A DNA stretch of 64,000 nucleotides from LGRD01 sp031382215 (lineage in GTDB: Bacteria; Pseudomonadota; Gammaproteobacteria; Burkholderiales; Burkholderiaceae_C): positions 5,548 through 69,547 of the forward strand of contig JANMYQ010000264.1 in assembly GCA_031382215.1 (NCBI GenBank), in the 5' to 3' direction. Below are positions 41,997-50,830 of this stretch, one piece after another; positions within the stretch are counted from its first letter, which is position 1, and each line of letters opens with the position of its first letter. The translations under genes and the position numbers were made by a program. The notes beneath the pieces are model-generated. The model was given only the letters and a program-made list of their open reading frames with translations. It was not told the DNA's origin and searched no databases.

Positions 41997-42877
41997 CCGA
42001 GTTCGATCTTCATCAACCGCTGCCCCATGCGGATCGGCTGGCCTTCGGCGATCCCGTCGCACAGCGAAAACCCGGCCGGCGCGAACACCAGGATGGTCGA
42101 GCCGTGTTCGAACCAGCCCATCTCCTGGCCCTTGGCGAATGTGGCGTCACAGGGCATCTCGTTCGGGCCGCGGTACTTCAGGTGCAGCAGCACGTTCAGA
42201 AAGTGCAGCCGGATGCTGGCCACCAGCACCGCCGCCACCGGCACCAGCGTGATCACGTGGCCGCCGGCCGCCAGCCGGGTGCGGATCAGCGCACGCTCGT
42301 TCTTGCAATACAGGCGCTCGACCCGTTTCAGCGCAATCGGGTTGACGTTCCAGGTGTCGCCCGAGAGATAGCTCACGTGGTCCACGTGGCAGTCGTGCGG
42401 CGCGTGGAAGCGGTGGTACATGCTGGAGGTGAGCCGCAAGGTCACGTACGTGCCACCGCGGTACTGGCGGGCCAGTGAGTCGGCCAGTACCGAGCGGCCG
42501 AACAGCTCGTGCAGACGATAAGGAAAGCCCTTGGCCTGGAACACCTGGCCATCTTCGACCTTGCCGCAGGCGCCGACGATTCCGTCGCTGGGGCTGCACA
42601 GCACCGCCGGGTCCGTGTCCAGCGTGCGCGTGCCGGGCTGCAGCTCGCGCGTGAAGCAGTCGTGCAGGCTGGTGAAGGTCTTCTTCTTCGCGTCGCTCAG
42701 GTCGAGCTCGGCAAACAGTTTCCAAGCCGCGATCGACAGGTCGCGCACCAGCGGTTGCTCGATCTTGCTGAACCAGCCCATGAAGCGGGTCAGCGCGATG
42801 CGCGGAATGCGGTTGGTGAGCAGGAAGTTCAGGTCTTCCTGTTGCAGCACACGGTCGCGCAAAGCGCGCAGATTCAT
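41993..42877 (-). CDS. psd: Phosphatidylserine decarboxylase
   Basis: 294 residues from the ATG at 42877. The proenzyme keeps the conserved SSMYHRFHAPHDC histidine region, YLSGDTWNVNP, and the self-cleavage site HGST (H258-G259-S260-T261), where S260 becomes the pyruvoyl group; most relatives have LGST. It decarboxylates phosphatidylserine to phosphatidylethanolamine at the membrane. It is divergent (62-base gap) from a membrane-anchored class III aminotransferase, in a cluster of lipid-related genes, so it may serve a specialised lipid rather than, or as well as, housekeeping PE. Confidence 0.9.
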   Translation of the reverse strand: MNLRALRDRVLQQEDLNFLLTNRIPRIALTRFMGWFSKIEQPLVRDLSIAAWKLFAELDLSDAKKKTFTSLHDCFTRELQPGTRTLDTDPAVLCSPSDGIVGACGKVEDGQVFQAKGFPYRLHELFGRSVLADSLARQYRGGTYVTLRLTSSMYHRFHAPHDCHVDHVSYLSGDTWNVNPIALKRVERLYCKNERALIRTRLAAGGHVITLVPVAAVLVASIRLHFLNVLLHLKYRGPNEMPCDATFAKGQEMGWFEHGSTILVFAPAGFSLCDGIAEGQPIRMGQRLMKIELG

Positions 42878-42939
42878 CGTCTTGTCAACTGAGTCGGATA
42901 CACCCACGGGAGCCTCACCTTCTGAACCTGAACCAAACA

Positions 42940-44694
42940 ATGAACGAGACCTTGATGTTCTACGCGCTGGGCCTGGCGTCGCTGGGCGCATCGCTTCCGC
43001 TGCTCAAGCAACGCCTGGAGCTGTCGCAGGCCAAGCACCCGTCGCTGAACGGCCATTCGCGCATGGCCAAACGGGTGGCCCGGCTGATGCCGTTCTATGC
43101 CTTCGACGAAGCCGGGTTCTTCAACTCCGACAGCGCGCCGCCAGACATTGCTGCGCGCCGGCAAGCTGCACTGATGCGCTTGTCCGACACCTTCAACGCG
43201 CGCTTTCCCAAGTCGATCGCGCTGACGGCCGCGGCGCATGAGGGCATTGCCGACCTGCAGTTCACCAGCGCCTACCGCGTGCCGTTCCAGTACAGCCGCC
43301 ATCTGCGCCAGTTCCTGAAGACCGGCAGCTTCGTGCAGTCGTCGGCGGGTGTGACGGTGACCGACCTCGACGGCAACGTGTTCTACGACCTGACCGGCTC
43401 GTACGGCGTCAACGTCTTCGGCAACGACTTCTACAAGCAGTGCATTGCCGAAGGCGCCAGGCGCGTGCAGGACCTGGGCCCGGTGCTCGGCGCCTACCAC
43501 CCGTGCGTGGCCGATAACGTGAAGCGGCTTCAGCAGATCTCGGGCCTTGACCAGGTCTCGTTCCACATGTCCGGCACCGAAGCGGTGATGCAGGCGGTGC
43601 GGCTGGCGCGCTACCACACGCGGCGCTCGCACCTGGTGCGCTTTTGCGGCGCGTACCACGGCTGGTGGGAAGACGTGCAGCCGGGCATCGGCAACCCGTT
43701 GCCGCCGAACAAGACCTACACGCTGAAGGAGATGGACGAAGCCTCGTTGCGCGTGCTGCGCAAGCGCGGCGACATCGCCTGCGTGCTCGTCAACCCGCTG
43801 CAGGCGCTGCACCCCAATGCCGGCGCGCCCGGTGATTCGGCGTTGGTCGACAGCAGCCGCGGCGCAGCGTTCGACCGCGAGGCCTACACGGCGTGGCTGC
43901 ACCAGCTGCGCCAGGTGTGCAGCGAGCGCGGCATCGTGCTGATCTTCGACGAGGTGTTCGTCGGCTTCCGCCTTGCCCCCGGCGGCGCGCAAGAGTACTT
44001 CGGCGTGCGTGCCGACATGGTGACCTACGGCAAGACCCTTGGCGGCGGCCTGCCGGTCGGCGTGGTGTGCGGGCGCGCTGATCTGATGAAGCGCTTTCGC
44101 GATCACCGCCCGGCCGACATCTGCTTTGCGCGCGGCACCTTCAACTCGCACCCGTACGTGATGGGCGCGATGCAGGTGTTTCTCGAGCGGCTCGACAGCG
44201 CCGAGGTCAAGGCCCAGTACGACGACCTCGACGCACGCTGGAACCGCCGCGCCCGGCTGCTGAACGACCGGCTGAAGGCCGCCGGCCTGCCAGTGCAGGT
44301 GGCCAACCTGTCGTCGATCTGGACCGTGCGCTACACCGAACCGTCGCGCTACAACTGGATGTTGCAGTACTACCTGCGCGCCGAAGGCCTGGCCTTGAGC
44401 TGGGTCGGCACCGGCCGGCTGGTCTTCAGCCTGAACTATTCCGACGCGGACTTCGAGGCGGTGGTGCATCGCTTCGTGGCGGCGGCGCATGCGATGCGCG
44501 CCGATGGTTGGTGGTGGAGCGATGCGAGTCTGACGAACAAGGGCATCAAGCGGAGCATCCTGCGCGAGATGCTGGCGAGTCTTTCTCCCTCTCCCTTTGG
44601 GAGAGGGCAGGGGGCGAGCCGGGGCTTTCGAGGCGCATGCGCCGAGCCCGGCGAGCGGCAGCAGCTTGCAAGCCGCTGCGCGCACCGCAGGTGA
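42940..44694 (+). CDS. Class III aminotransferase, glutamate-1-semialdehyde aminomutase-like, with hydrophobic N-terminus
   Basis: 584 residues. A hydrophobic segment near the N-terminus (LMFYALGLASLGASLPLL, residues 5-22) may anchor it to the membrane. The PLP core shows MSGTEAVMQAVRLAR, AYHGWW, the aspartate in IFDEVFVGFR and the cofactor lysine in YGKTLGGGLPVG. The natural domain ends near residue 545; the last ~37 residues (from SPSPFGRGQG) are encoded by a REP/MITE-like element, so the stop was probably acquired from it. Divergent PSD and neighbouring lipid genes suggest an amino-lipid substrate. Function unassigned. Confidence 0.78.
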   Translation: MNETLMFYALGLASLGASLPLLKQRLELSQAKHPSLNGHSRMAKRVARLMPFYAFDEAGFFNSDSAPPDIAARRQAALMRLSDTFNARFPKSIALTAAAHEGIADLQFTSAYRVPFQYSRHLRQFLKTGSFVQSSAGVTVTDLDGNVFYDLTGSYGVNVFGNDFYKQCIAEGARRVQDLGPVLGAYHPCVADNVKRLQQISGLDQVSFHMSGTEAVMQAVRLARYHTRRSHLVRFCGAYHGWWEDVQPGIGNPLPPNKTYTLKEMDEASLRVLRKRGDIACVLVNPLQALHPNAGAPGDSALVDSSRGAAFDREAYTAWLHQLRQVCSERGIVLIFDEVFVGFRLAPGGAQEYFGVRADMVTYGKTLGGGLPVGVVCGRADLMKRFRDHRPADICFARGTFNSHPYVMGAMQVFLERLDSAEVKAQYDDLDARWNRRARLLNDRLKAAGLPVQVANLSSIWTVRYTEPSRYNWMLQYYLRAEGLALSWVGTGRLVFSLNYSDADFEAVVHRFVAAAHAMRADGWWWSDASLTNKGIKRSILREMLASLSPSPFGRGQGASRGFRGACAEPGERQQLASRCAHRR

Positions 44695-44754
44695 GGGCGG
44701 TGACCTGTGCCACCGCGCGCCCCTCACCCCAACCCTCTCCCCATAGGGGCGAGG
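44584..44754. repeat. REP/MITE-like element with inverted ends
   Basis: The left end (44584-44614) contains CCCTTTGGGAGAGGG and the right end (44718-44754), read on the other strand, contains CCCTATGGGGAGAGGG followed by a G-rich run. The ends are imperfect inverted copies about 170 bases apart. Each end also folds on itself. The left end encodes the aminotransferase tail and the right end lies 8 bases before the next gene's stop. Confidence 0.65.
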
Positions 44755-44761
44755 TAGCAAC

Positions 44762-45361
44762 TCAAGCCTTCCCGTGGGGATCGATCAACTCACCTCGCAG
44801 CAGATGCAGCGGCGCCTCGTAGTACAGCTTGATGTCGTGGAACGGGTCGGTCAGGATCTTGGTCATCCACACCAGCCCGGTCTGCACGTCCTGCAGGAAC
44901 ATCAGGTGGACCGTGCGGAACAGCAGCCCGCCGATGCCGATGGCGAGCCAGATCGCGCCGACCTGGCGCACGAAGCCTTCGAGCGTGGTGCTCGGCTCCA
45001 TCAGCCCGAACAGGCTCGGCTCGAAGTACAGCACCACCGGTGACAACGCCCAGATCGTCTGCAGCACCACCTTGCGGCGCAGGTTGTAGCCGACCTTGAT
45101 GGCTTCCTTGTGTTCGTGCGAGGCCTGGTTCACCGTGTCGTAACCCTTGGGCTCGAAGAAGAAGTGGCCGATCTGGCGGCTCGTCATCGCCACGCCCCAG
45201 CCCAGCAGCGCGGCCATCATCGGGTCGCTGAACATCAGCACGTAGGCGCACACGAAGGTGATGGCGCTGAGCAGGTGCAGCGACTGGTTGATGCGGCTGT
45301 GGTGGTAGTAGCGGTGGTCGTCCATGCGCTGGACTTCGAGCATCTGGAAGAAGTTTTTCAT
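44762..45361 (-). CDS. Mpo1-like (DUF962-related) multi-pass membrane protein
   Basis: 199 residues with about four membrane helices. The histidine pattern YYHHSRINQSLHL, then a helix, then GWGVAMTSRQIGHFFFEPKG is close to the Mpo1/YGL010w arrangement (H-x-N-x-H ... QF-x-GH-x-FE). In yeast Mpo1 is an iron-dependent dioxygenase that shortens 2-hydroxy fatty acids from sphingoid-base breakdown. Here the family is inferred from the spacing of those residues; overall similarity may be distant. It lies between the aminotransferase and a glycosyltransferase, in a lipid-gene setting. Confidence 0.6.
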   Translation of the reverse strand: MKNFFQMLEVQRMDDHRYYHHSRINQSLHLLSAITFVCAYVLMFSDPMMAALLGWGVAMTSRQIGHFFFEPKGYDTVNQASHEHKEAIKVGYNLRRKVVLQTIWALSPVVLYFEPSLFGLMEPSTTLEGFVRQVGAIWLAIGIGGLLFRTVHLMFLQDVQTGLVWMTKILTDPFHDIKLYYEAPLHLLRGELIDPHGKA

Positions 45362-45511
45362 CGTGGTTCCCAGGTCGGTGGTGCTTCGATGCTGCCCCGC
45401 TTCGATGACGCCGACGTGACGCGTGTGGCGTTTTCACTTCGTTTCGCCTTGCTTTGCGGACCGACCCGGTGTTGTCATCGAACTGTTGCAAGCGCCGCGC
45501 AGCATCCCCGC

Positions 45512-46777
45512 ATGTCGCTCGCCGCCTTGCCCGTCTCGCCGACCCGTCCGACCCTGCCGACGTTGCGTGTGGCGGTCGTGACTGAAACCTACCCGCCCGA
45601 AGTCAACGGTGTGTCGATGACCATCGCGCGCTTCGTTGACGGTTTGAGGCAGCGGCACCACGACGTGCAGTTGGTGCGCCCGCGCCAGCACGCCGCCGAC
45701 ACTCCGCAAACCGGTGACGGCTTTGAAGACGTGGTGGTCCGTGGCCTGCCGATCCCGCGCTATTCACACCTCAAGATGGGCCTGCCGGCCACGCGTGCGC
45801 TGTGCAGGCTCTGGACCCGGCAGCGGCCCGACCTGGTGCACCTGGTGACCGAAGGCCCGCTGGGCTGGTCGGCATTGCAGGCGGCACGCCAGCTGAAGCT
45901 GCCGATCAGTTCCGACTTCCGCACCAACTTTCACGCCTACAGCGCGCACTACGGGCTGGGCTGGTTGCGCCCGGCCATCGTGGCCTACCTTCGCCGCTTC
46001 CACAACCGGACCGCGCTAACGATGGTGCCCACCGAAGCGATGCGGCGCGAACTGGCCTTGCTCGGCTTCCAGCGCCTGCAAGTGGTGGCGCGCGGCGTGG
46101 ATACCGAGCTGTTCCGCCCCGAGCGTCGCAGCGAAGACCTGCGCCAGAGCTGGGGCGCAGGCCCGCAGACCACGGTGGCGCTGTACGTCGGCCGGCTGGC
46201 GTCGGAGAAGAACCTCGACACGCTGGTGGCCGCGTGGCGAGCGATGCACCAGGCCCGCCCCGACAGCGTGCTGGTGCTGGTGGGCGACGGCCCGGCCCGC
46301 GCGGAGTTGCAGCGCCAATGCCCGCAAGCGGTGTTCGCTGGCCAGCGCTCGGGCATCGACCTGGCCGCGCACTATGCGTCGGCCGATGTGTTCCTGTTCC
46401 CCAGCATCACCGAGACCTGGGGCAACGTCACCCCCGAGGCGATGGCCAGCGGCTTGTGTGTGTTGGCGTACGACTGCGCCGCGGCAGCCCAACTGATCCG
46501 CTCCGGCGAGAACGGTGTGCTGGCGCCGTTCGACGACACCCACGCCTTCGTCCGCAGGGCGGTGCGCCTGGCGACGGTGCACGATGCCAACCCGTCGATG
46601 CGCCACAGCGCGCGCCGAACGGCTGCCGAGATGGGCTGGGACGGCGTGGTCGGCCAGCTCGAAGCGGCGTTGCTGCACACCGTTCGGTCGGGCAGTGCGT
46701 GGGTTCACCGGGCGGTCCCCGACGAGCTCGAGACGAGCGCGTGTTCGGAAGTCGTCCTGCCGCGCTTCGGCTCCTGA
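45512..46777 (+). CDS. GT4-family glycosyltransferase
   Basis: 421 residues from the ATG at 45512. GT-B fold: N-terminal VAVVTETYPPEVNGVSMT acceptor domain, VPTEAMRRELALLGF, RGVDTELFRP linker, and donor domain with YVGRLASEKNLD, VGDGPARAEL and the E(x7)E-type SITETWGNVTPEAMASG. The N-terminal motif is shared by glycolipid-forming glycosyl/mannosyltransferases such as MgtA and SqdX relatives. It likely adds a sugar to a lipid acceptor at the inner membrane. The LplT-like transporter gene follows after 12 bases, so they are probably cotranscribed. Confidence 0.87.
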   Translation: MSLAALPVSPTRPTLPTLRVAVVTETYPPEVNGVSMTIARFVDGLRQRHHDVQLVRPRQHAADTPQTGDGFEDVVVRGLPIPRYSHLKMGLPATRALCRLWTRQRPDLVHLVTEGPLGWSALQAARQLKLPISSDFRTNFHAYSAHYGLGWLRPAIVAYLRRFHNRTALTMVPTEAMRRELALLGFQRLQVVARGVDTELFRPERRSEDLRQSWGAGPQTTVALYVGRLASEKNLDTLVAAWRAMHQARPDSVLVLVGDGPARAELQRQCPQAVFAGQRSGIDLAAHYASADVFLFPSITETWGNVTPEAMASGLCVLAYDCAAAAQLIRSGENGVLAPFDDTHAFVRRAVRLATVHDANPSMRHSARRTAAEMGWDGVVGQLEAALLHTVRSGSAWVHRAVPDELETSACSEVVLPRFGS

Positions 46778-46789
46778 CCCCGCCGCCCG

Positions 46790-48058
46790 ATGCCGGCCGG
46801 CTTCTACCTGATCATCGCCGCGCAGTTCACGTCGGCGCTGGCCGACAACGCGCTGCTGATCGTGGCCATCGCGCGGCTGCAGGAGCTTGGCCTGCCGGGG
46901 TGGTGGGCGCCGCTGCTGAAGTTCACCTTCACCTTGTCTTACGTGCTGCTGGCCCCGTGGGTCGGGCCACTGGCCGACGCCGTGCCCAAGGCGCGCCTGA
47001 TGGCGTGGATGAACGCGCTGAAGTTTGCTGGCGTCACGCTGCTGCTGTGCGGCGCGCACCCGCTGCTGTCGTTCGCGGTGGTCGGCCTGGCCGCAGCGGC
47101 GTACGCACCCGCCAAGTACGGGTTGATCACCGAGACGGTCCGGCCCCAACTGCTGGTTGCGGCCAACGGCTGGATCGAGGTGTCCATCGTCGGCGCGGTG
47201 CTGCTGGGCACGGTCACCGGCGGGCTGCTGGTCAGCCCCTGGGTGCTGGGCGCCGACGTATCGGCCGCGTTCCTGAACGTGCTGCGCAGCGTGCCGGGCA
47301 TGCCGGCGGAGGTGACCGCGCTCGCCTTTCCCGTCGGTCTGGTGCTGGTGCTGTACGTCGTGGCCGGCGCGCTGAACCTGGGCATTCCGGACAGCGGTCG
47401 GCGCTACCCGTCGTCGTGGGCCGGCCCGCGCACGATGTTGCGCGATTTCTTTGCCGGCAACCGCCTGCTGTGGGCCGACCGCGAGGGCGGCCTGTCGCTC
47501 GCCGTCACCACCTTGTTCTGGGGCGCCGGCGCCACCTTGCAGTTCATCGTCTTGAAGTGGGCGCAAGAGTCGCTCGGCCTGGGGCTCGACCGCGCCGCTT
47601 ATCTGCAGGGCGTTGTCGCCGTGGGCGTGGTGGTGGGGGCCGCCATCGCGGGCCGCTGGATTCCGCTGCACGGCGCGCTGCGCGTATTGCCGATGGGCGT
47701 GGCCATGGGTGTGCTCGTGCCCTGCATGGCCGCGGTCGACAGCCTGGCGCTGGCAGTGCCGCTGCTGATGCTCATCGGCGCCTGCGCCGGCTTCTTCGTC
47801 GTGCCGATGAACGCGCTGCTGCAGGACCGCGGCTGCCGCCTGGTGACCGCCGGCCGGTCGATCGCGGTGCAGGGTTACAACGAAAACCTCAGCATCCTGG
47901 TGATGCTCGCCACCTATGCCGCGCTGCTCGCCGCTGGCGTGCGCATCGGGTGGCTGATCGCCCTGCTCGGCGTGCTGGTGGCGCTGGTGATGAGCCTGCT
48001 GATGCTGAGCGAACGCCGCCAACCCCTGATGCTCGGCGCCCGCGCGGTCGATCCGTAG
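46790..48058 (+). CDS. lplT: LplT-like lysophospholipid transporter (MFS)
   Basis: 422 residues, about 12 membrane helices. The start MPAGFYLIIAAQFTSALADNALL and the motif PAKYGLITETV match LplT, which flips lysophospholipids across the inner membrane. E. coli lplT is coupled to aas (acyltransferase), but here it follows a GT4 glycosyltransferase and no aas is present. The carried lipid may therefore be a glycolipid or a modified lysolipid. The TAG stop directly abuts the stop of the convergent PPK2 gene. Confidence 0.87.
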   Translation: MPAGFYLIIAAQFTSALADNALLIVAIARLQELGLPGWWAPLLKFTFTLSYVLLAPWVGPLADAVPKARLMAWMNALKFAGVTLLLCGAHPLLSFAVVGLAAAAYAPAKYGLITETVRPQLLVAANGWIEVSIVGAVLLGTVTGGLLVSPWVLGADVSAAFLNVLRSVPGMPAEVTALAFPVGLVLVLYVVAGALNLGIPDSGRRYPSSWAGPRTMLRDFFAGNRLLWADREGGLSLAVTTLFWGAGATLQFIVLKWAQESLGLGLDRAAYLQGVVAVGVVVGAAIAGRWIPLHGALRVLPMGVAMGVLVPCMAAVDSLALAVPLLMLIGACAGFFVVPMNALLQDRGCRLVTAGRSIAVQGYNENLSILVMLATYAALLAAGVRIGWLIALLGVLVALVMSLLMLSERRQPLMLGARAVDP

Positions 48059-48988
48059 TCAGTACACCTCGGGCACCACGATCTCCTGCGGCACCGCATG
48101 GCGCACATAGTCGTCGTGCCGCTCGCGCGGCGGCAGCACCACGGTCGGGCGCTGCACCTCTTCGTAGGGCATCTGCCCCAGCAGGTGGTGAATGCAGTTC
48201 AGGCGCGCCTTCTTCTTGTCGACCGCCTGCACCACCCACCACGGCGCCTCGGCGATGTGGGTGCGGTCCAGCATCACTTCCTTGGCCTTGGTGTACTCCT
48301 CCCAACGGCGGCGCGACTCCAGGTCCATCGGGCTCAGCTTCCACTGCTTCAGCGGGTCGTGGATGCGGCCGAGGAAGCGCAGGTGCTGCTCTTCATCGGA
48401 GATCGAGAACCAGTACTTGATCACCTGGATGCCCGAGCGCACCAGCATGCGCTCGAACTCCGGCACGGTGCGGAAGAACTCCTCGTACTGCTCGTCGGTG
48501 CAAAAGCCCATCACCCGCTCGACGCCGGCGCGGTTGTACCAGCTGCGGTCCAGCAGCACGATCTCGCCCGCCGCCGGCAGGTGCGACACGTAACGCTGGA
48601 AGTACCACTGCGTGCGTTCGCGGTCGTTCGGCGCGGGCAGCGCCACCACGCGGCACACGCGCGGGTTCAGGCGCTGCGTGATGCGCTTGATCACGCCACC
48701 CTTGCCGGCCGAGTCGCGCCCTTCGAAGATCACCACCACCTTGTGCCCGCTGTGCACCACCCACTCCTGCAGCTTGACGAGTTCGCCCTGCAGGCGGAAC
48801 AGCTCGCGGAAGTACAGGCGGCGCTGCTCCTTGTCGTCGGCGCGAGGATTGCCTGACATCTCGCCGGCTACTGCGCCCGAGATGGCATCGAGATTGCGGT
48901 CTTCCAGCTCGAGCTCGAACTCTTCGTCGTAGCTGTCGGTCAGGTCGTTCTGGATGCGCCGCACCAGGTCGTCGTCGATCTCGTTCAT
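48059..48988 (-). CDS. ppk2: Polyphosphate kinase 2
   Basis: 309 residues. The P-loop GRDSAGKGG spans residues 90-98, the Walker B region LLDRSWYNRAGVE has D147 and R148, and the lid segment GRIHDPLKQWKLSPMD follows. An acidic N-terminal extension of about 50 residues precedes the kinase core. Class I PPK2 uses polyphosphate to make ATP or GTP from nucleoside diphosphates, reversibly. The CHAD-domain gene at 39978-41525 suggests local polyphosphate biology. Confidence 0.93.
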   Translation of the reverse strand: MNEIDDDLVRRIQNDLTDSYDEEFELELEDRNLDAISGAVAGEMSGNPRADDKEQRRLYFRELFRLQGELVKLQEWVVHSGHKVVVIFEGRDSAGKGGVIKRITQRLNPRVCRVVALPAPNDRERTQWYFQRYVSHLPAAGEIVLLDRSWYNRAGVERVMGFCTDEQYEEFFRTVPEFERMLVRSGIQVIKYWFSISDEEQHLRFLGRIHDPLKQWKLSPMDLESRRRWEEYTKAKEVMLDRTHIAEAPWWVVQAVDKKKARLNCIHHLLGQMPYEEVQRPTVVLPPRERHDDYVRHAVPQEIVVPEVY

Positions 48989-49100
48989 GGGCAGCTCCGG
49001 CCAGAATTTCGAATCGAACCGACGTTAGAGGGCCTCGATGGCAGGCGTGTGACAACTTCGTGGCGCCACCCGCACACGTGGACCCGGCGTCGCGGTCGGC

Positions 49101-49718
49101 TCAGATCCTGGCGGCCAGGCCGAGGCTCAGGCGCTCCATCGCATGTCGCACCGCGCGCTCCAGCGCGCCGGCCTGGAGCTCCAGCCTGTCGACGCACTGC
49201 CCGTTCAGCACGCCCGCCAGGCCATGCACGGTGGACCAGATGTACAGCGCATCGAGCTCCACGGTTTCCCGCATCGCGGCAGTGTCGCCGTGCATTCGCT
49301 TGAGCACGCCGCGCAGCACGTCGAACGCGTGAGTGGCATCGCGCGCCAGATCCGCCTGCGCCGCCGAATCGGGCCAGGTGGTGCTGAACATGAGCCGGTA
49401 CTCCAGCGGGTGTTGCCGTGCATAGGCCAGATACTGCAAGCCGAGCGACTCCAGGTCCTGTGCAGGCTCGTCGAAGCGCTCCCGCGCGTCCAGGTGTGCC
49501 GCGAAGCGCTGGAAGCAGCGGCGCATCACCTCGGCCAGCAGGTGGTCGCGGCTGGGGTAGTGCTTGTATGGCGCCTGATGCGACACGCCGAGCTTGCGCG
49601 CCACGTCGCGCAGGCTCAGATTCTCGATGCCGCGTTCGGCAATCACTTCCTGCGCTGCCACGATGCAGGCGTCGCGCAAGTCGAGCGCCGGCGCGGTTTC
49701 GGTCTTCTTGCGGGGCAT
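49101..49718 (-). CDS. TetR/AcrR-family transcriptional regulator
   Basis: 205 residues. Helix-turn-helix at residues 28-60: AERGIENLSLRDVARKLGVS then HQAPYKHYPSRDHLLAEV. The ligand domain resembles TetR C-terminal family 33 (WHG-type), with LEYRLMFST. The SDR gene lies 97 bases upstream on the same strand, and a large inverted repeat precedes the SDR gene; this regulator is the best candidate to bind it. Confidence 0.9.
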   Translation of the reverse strand: MPRKKTETAPALDLRDACIVAAQEVIAERGIENLSLRDVARKLGVSHQAPYKHYPSRDHLLAEVMRRCFQRFAAHLDARERFDEPAQDLESLGLQYLAYARQHPLEYRLMFSTTWPDSAAQADLARDATHAFDVLRGVLKRMHGDTAAMRETVELDALYIWSTVHGLAGVLNGQCVDRLELQAGALERAVRHAMERLSLGLAARI

Positions 49719-49815
49719 GCGGTGTCGGGGCGCGAGCGGGGGGCGTGCAAAGCTACCACAGGCCCACCCCCGGGCCGGAGCGGCCTTCGTTCATGGCCGT
49801 CGCAAGGTGGCTGCC

Positions 49816-50640
49816 TCAGGTCGGCGTGGGGCCGGCAGGGCGGCCCTGGTGCGCCGTCATGCCGTTCATCACCTGGCCGATGACCTTCACCTGCCCTGCT
49901 CGCGGAAGCAGGGCCAGCGACCAGCCGAGCAGCTTGGACAGCCACCCCGGCCGGACCGTCGTTCGGCGTCCGAGCGCCCGCATCGTCACGCTCGCCACCG
50001 CGTCGGCTGGCAGCGCGCGCGCCATCTGCATGTTGGCGCGCGCCGCAAACCCGCTGTGGATCGGGCCGGGCGCACAGGCGATCACGTCGATCCCCAGCGG
50101 CGCCCATTCGACGCGCAGGCCTTCGGCCAGCGTCTGGACGTAGGCCTTGGTGGCCGCGTAGTGCGCTGCACGCGGTGTGCCCTGGAAGGCCAGTAGCGAA
50201 CTCATGAAGACCATGCCGCCTCGCCCGCGCTGGGCGAATCGTTGGCCGAAGTGCCAGGCCTGGGCCATGACGGCGCGGCAGTTCAGATCGGCCATCCCCG
50301 TCTCGTCCGCCAGGTCCGCGTCCAGCAGCGGCCCTGAGGTACCGAACCCGGCTGCCGCCACCAGCAGGCCAAGATCGAGGTCGGCCGTGGCGTCGACCAG
50401 GTGCCTTGTGGCCGAGAGTTCGGCCAGATCGGCCGGCAGCACGCGACATTGCACACCGTGCGCCTGGCGCAGCTCCGCGGCCAGGGACTCGAGCGCCGCT
50501 TCACGGCGGGCCACGAGCACCAGATTCAGTCCTTCGGCAGCAAGGTGCCCGGCGAAGGCGCGGCCGATGCCGTCGCTGGCACCGGTGACCAGGGCCCAAG
50601 GACCGTACCGCTGCGCGAGCCGCGACCCGGCGCGACTCAA
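49816..50640 (-). CDS. Short-chain dehydrogenase/reductase
   Basis: 274 residues with a TTG start at 50640, preceded by AAAGG. The NAD(P) site is VTGASDGIGRAFAGHL, the NNAG-equivalent is VAAAGFGTSG and the catalytic Tyr/Lys are in HYAATKAY. SSL supplies the serine. The DltE-like type reduces ketones of lipids or xenobiotics. It lies downstream of a divergent promoter/operator and upstream of the TetR gene. The C-terminal 30 residues carry a possible membrane-binding helix (WLSKLLGWSLALLPRAG). Confidence 0.87.
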   Translation of the reverse strand: MSRAGSRLAQRYGPWALVTGASDGIGRAFAGHLAAEGLNLVLVARREAALESLAAELRQAHGVQCRVLPADLAELSATRHLVDATADLDLGLLVAAAGFGTSGPLLDADLADETGMADLNCRAVMAQAWHFGQRFAQRGRGGMVFMSSLLAFQGTPRAAHYAATKAYVQTLAEGLRVEWAPLGIDVIACAPGPIHSGFAARANMQMARALPADAVASVTMRALGRRTTVRPGWLSKLLGWSLALLPRAGQVKVIGQVMNGMTAHQGRPAGPTPT

Positions 50641-50746
50641 CGCAGACCTTTCGAGCCCGTTCGGGCACTCGGTGCAGGAACACGAGACATGGGACCTCCT
50701 GAGGGCGAAGCACCGGGCGGCTCAGAACAGCTCGGGCCTGGCTTTG

Positions 50747-50792
50747 GTTGACAGTGTCTACAACTGTAGAGAGAATGGTAGACACTGTCAAC
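50747..50792. promoter_or_regulatory. Nested inverted repeat carrying face-to-face promoters
   Basis: Perfect 15-base arms GTTGACAGTGTCTAC and GTAGACACTGTCAAC flank a 16-base centre. A second palindrome, TCTACA-AC-TGTAGA, lies at 50757-50770. Each outer arm contains a consensus TTGACA -35 box; on the minus strand a 17-base spacer leads to TACAGT, and on the plus strand a 17-base spacer leads to GAGAAT. Divergent SDR and patatin genes would both be controlled here, probably by the TetR protein. Confidence 0.75.
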
Positions 50793-50830
50793 AAGCCGCG
50801 CACCTGTGATGCCTTATGGAGATCCACACC

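Noticed and set aside
44584..44754. CRISPR or insertion-sequence end
   Set aside because: No repeat-spacer array or transposase; only REP/MITE-like inverted ends.
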